Shown here piece after piece: positions 51,301-54,300 of a stretch of DNA of 64,000 nucleotides (the first letter of the stretch is position 1; each line of letters begins with the position of its first letter). Source of the stretch: Heliopora coerulea (Eukaryota; Cnidaria; Anthozoa; Scleralcyonacea; Helioporidae); the NCBI GenBank assembly GCA_030142905.1, contig JASJOG010000280.1, positions 180,001 through 244,000 of the forward strand. The letters are read 5' to 3'. The translations under genes were made by a program, and so were the position numbers. The notes beneath the pieces are model-generated. The model did not search any database, had not been told where the DNA came from, and worked only from the letters and a program-made list of their open reading frames with translations.

Positions 51301-54300
51301 ATGATCGGCAGGAAATCGTCTCTAACCAGGATTGAGTTGGGAGAAGGTTAGGAAGCTTTAAATCACTTAGTTTAACTATGTCGTCACTGACGTTATCCTC
51401 TACGATTGTTTACCATGATACAAATTTTTATGACAATAATGACTACAACAGCAAAGAAAACAAAAACGTCAACAGCAACAACAAAAACACAGCAAAAACT
51501 ACGAGCTCATTTTATATTGCTTATTTCATGTCTATCCAATCATTGGCTCAATTTTCAAATGAGTTCTCATATACCATCCTTATTTTCCTGTACTATTACT
51601 GTATTATTTACTACTAGTATGGTGAATGTACAGTTCTGTATTATTTTAAAGATTAAACTTAACTGTTCTCTTAAATTGTTTTGTCATCGCAATGGTACAG
51701 GACCTAGGTTGAGTTTGAAAATTTGAACATGTACGAGAACTCGCCTATTTCTGTATAATGACATATTTATTTTAAATTTGAGTCTAATTCCCGTTTGTAA
51801 AGAATTGCGTTATCAAAGAAGGACGAATATAAAGGGAAATGAAAGAGGAAGGAGAAGGATATTGGCAAGAACGCAGCAACGTAGAGGACGAGACTACCGG
51901 CTAAGGCACGCACGCGGAACGAGCAATTCCATAGCTAGAAAATGAGATTCAGACACAGTCACAAGGATAAATGCGCTCGAATTGTTAGCTCTTTCCCGGC
52001 GGCATAAGACTTCTATTATTTTACTCTGGCTAATGCAAGACTAATTTACTCTGGCTCACGCCACACGGTTTTACTCGTCAATAGGAGAGCTCCCACCTCG
52101 AGCTCCCTCTCCCCGTTAACGTGCATATAGGCTTGGGTGCTATAATAGATACTAATAAACAGTCCAACTCGTTATCTGTTCTCTGTCCCAAAATGACGAG
52201 CATGGATTAGCTGCTTTGCCATGCAAAACGTTTTGCGTACAGGAGGGCACGTTTTGGCGTGGAAGTTGATGGAAAGAGGAACAAACCAGATTCGCGTACG
52301 TTTCAAAGAAAAATTTTTCGCGCTGTTACTCAGCGGCGTGTCTTGCAATTTGTGTTGCAAAGGCTGATCTGTCACGTTGCACGATAAAAATGTGTTACAC
52401 TAGGCAATATTTTGTGCAACCTGTTCTAGAAAGGCAACCGAAAGGGTCTAAGAATGAATCAGTCATTCATTCCATTAGCTGAACCCAACCACTGTCACGA
52501 GAGAAGTTGCACACAGGATGTTACGTGGTACAATAGCTAGAACATCCGTTGCATCATAGCCGTAATATTTGCCAAATATTTCGTGGAAAAAAAATTTCAA
52601 TATCGTGGAACTCAAGCAGGAAAAAAAATGAAAAAATGTTAGGAGACTAGGTGGTTGCGGACTTTGTTATATGAACGATGGATTGAATTTCCATTGCAAC
52701 TTCTTTCGGAGCGAAATTGCGATACAACTTGAAAGACAAATATAGCATAATGGAAAGCGCCCTGTCATTTCCATGAAGATTTTAAGCGGAAAAGTACACA
52801 AAACGTTGATAAAAACAGGCAAGTTTAACAAAACCGCCATACAAATTTCATAGCAAAAGGACCGTTAAATATAAAGAAGCAAGAAACAAAAAGAAGTTTT
52901 CATAATGAAAACCTTCTGTTCATCTATATCTTTGTGGATGATTCTGAAAAAGAAACCAAAAGCCTAAAATTAGTTGCAAAACAGCTTTGCTTGTTCAGCA
53001 AAGTATTTGCCGTTTTATTTTTTTGAATTTTCTATCCGGAACAGGCCTCGGTTCTTTGTTGCTTCATTTCTATGAAAATCTCCGACAAATACTTTTCCAG
53101 AAAAACCTCAAACCATGTTGATAAGTTATCAATAATTTAGCAGGGTACTTAAACGGATATGGGTAATATTTATCTTTCTTCGAAAAATTGTGTCCCAAAT
53201 TTCAACATGTCTATTATTTTAATTCTGCAGGAATTATTTATCATACAAAGAATGGAAAAGTGCAATAAAGCTGAATTATTATTTTATTATCTAGGTTCCG
53301 CACGCCCTGGAACAAACGAGGAACGACCTTCCTTGATAGCAAGGATCCTGCAGACACCAATAAAATTTCTACCAACAGAGACTCCTCAATTCTCTAAACG
53401 TAAGGCATTAAACAGCTTCATCATTCGAAGTTAAAAATGATGGACAGGTTGAATAATTTTTAAATATCTTTCAGTTTTAATTTATATGATTTAGTTGTAG
53501 TCAAAGAAGGAAATCAACAAAAAAGAATCATAAATTAATGAAGGATTTCCTTTAAATTAATTAATACCTCAATGAAAGATTTATCACACCGTACATAAGA
53601 ATAATATTAGAATCTTGAACATTATTGTATAATACATGAAACATAGCAAAACGGTAATTCACGAAGGAGGCGAAGACATTAATTACTTTGCCCATGTGTC
53701 AAATCCCATGTATGGCATATGGCAAGAGATAGTAAAATAGGTATGATATCAAAGGGGAAATAATCCCTCTCTTTAATATTTCGCCTATGAATTTATGCAT
53801 TAAAGTGGCTCGCACTTGACATCATGGCGGCCATGTGAATGGAACTTTCATAATAGAATCTCATTAACATCTATCGTATGTGGCAGCAATACGGTTGCTA
53901 TATCAATGTTTTTGAATCCCAAGGGATTGGTTGCAACATATCAATATTAATAGATAACCCTATGACAAGACTGCCTATTAAATACGCATTTAACATGACC
54001 AAATTTAGATACAAAAAAACAGTAGTGTAGCATGGTCAAGAATTTCCCTATGTTTCATCTTAGATTTTTAATTAAAAAAGGGTTTACTCGTCATGTGTTC
54101 CATTAGAGTGGTAATAACTCATTTGCTAAAAAGAGATGTCAGAATGAAGCTGAGCCAACTCTGATCACCCAAATTGAAAAATTCCCTGAAGGACTATTTT
54201 CAAAACAACTTGTTAGCACTGCTTTATATTCACTTTTGATAAAGCTATCATTCTAAATTTAAACATCTTGCAGTGCGTCTGAATTATTACAAAAAAAAAT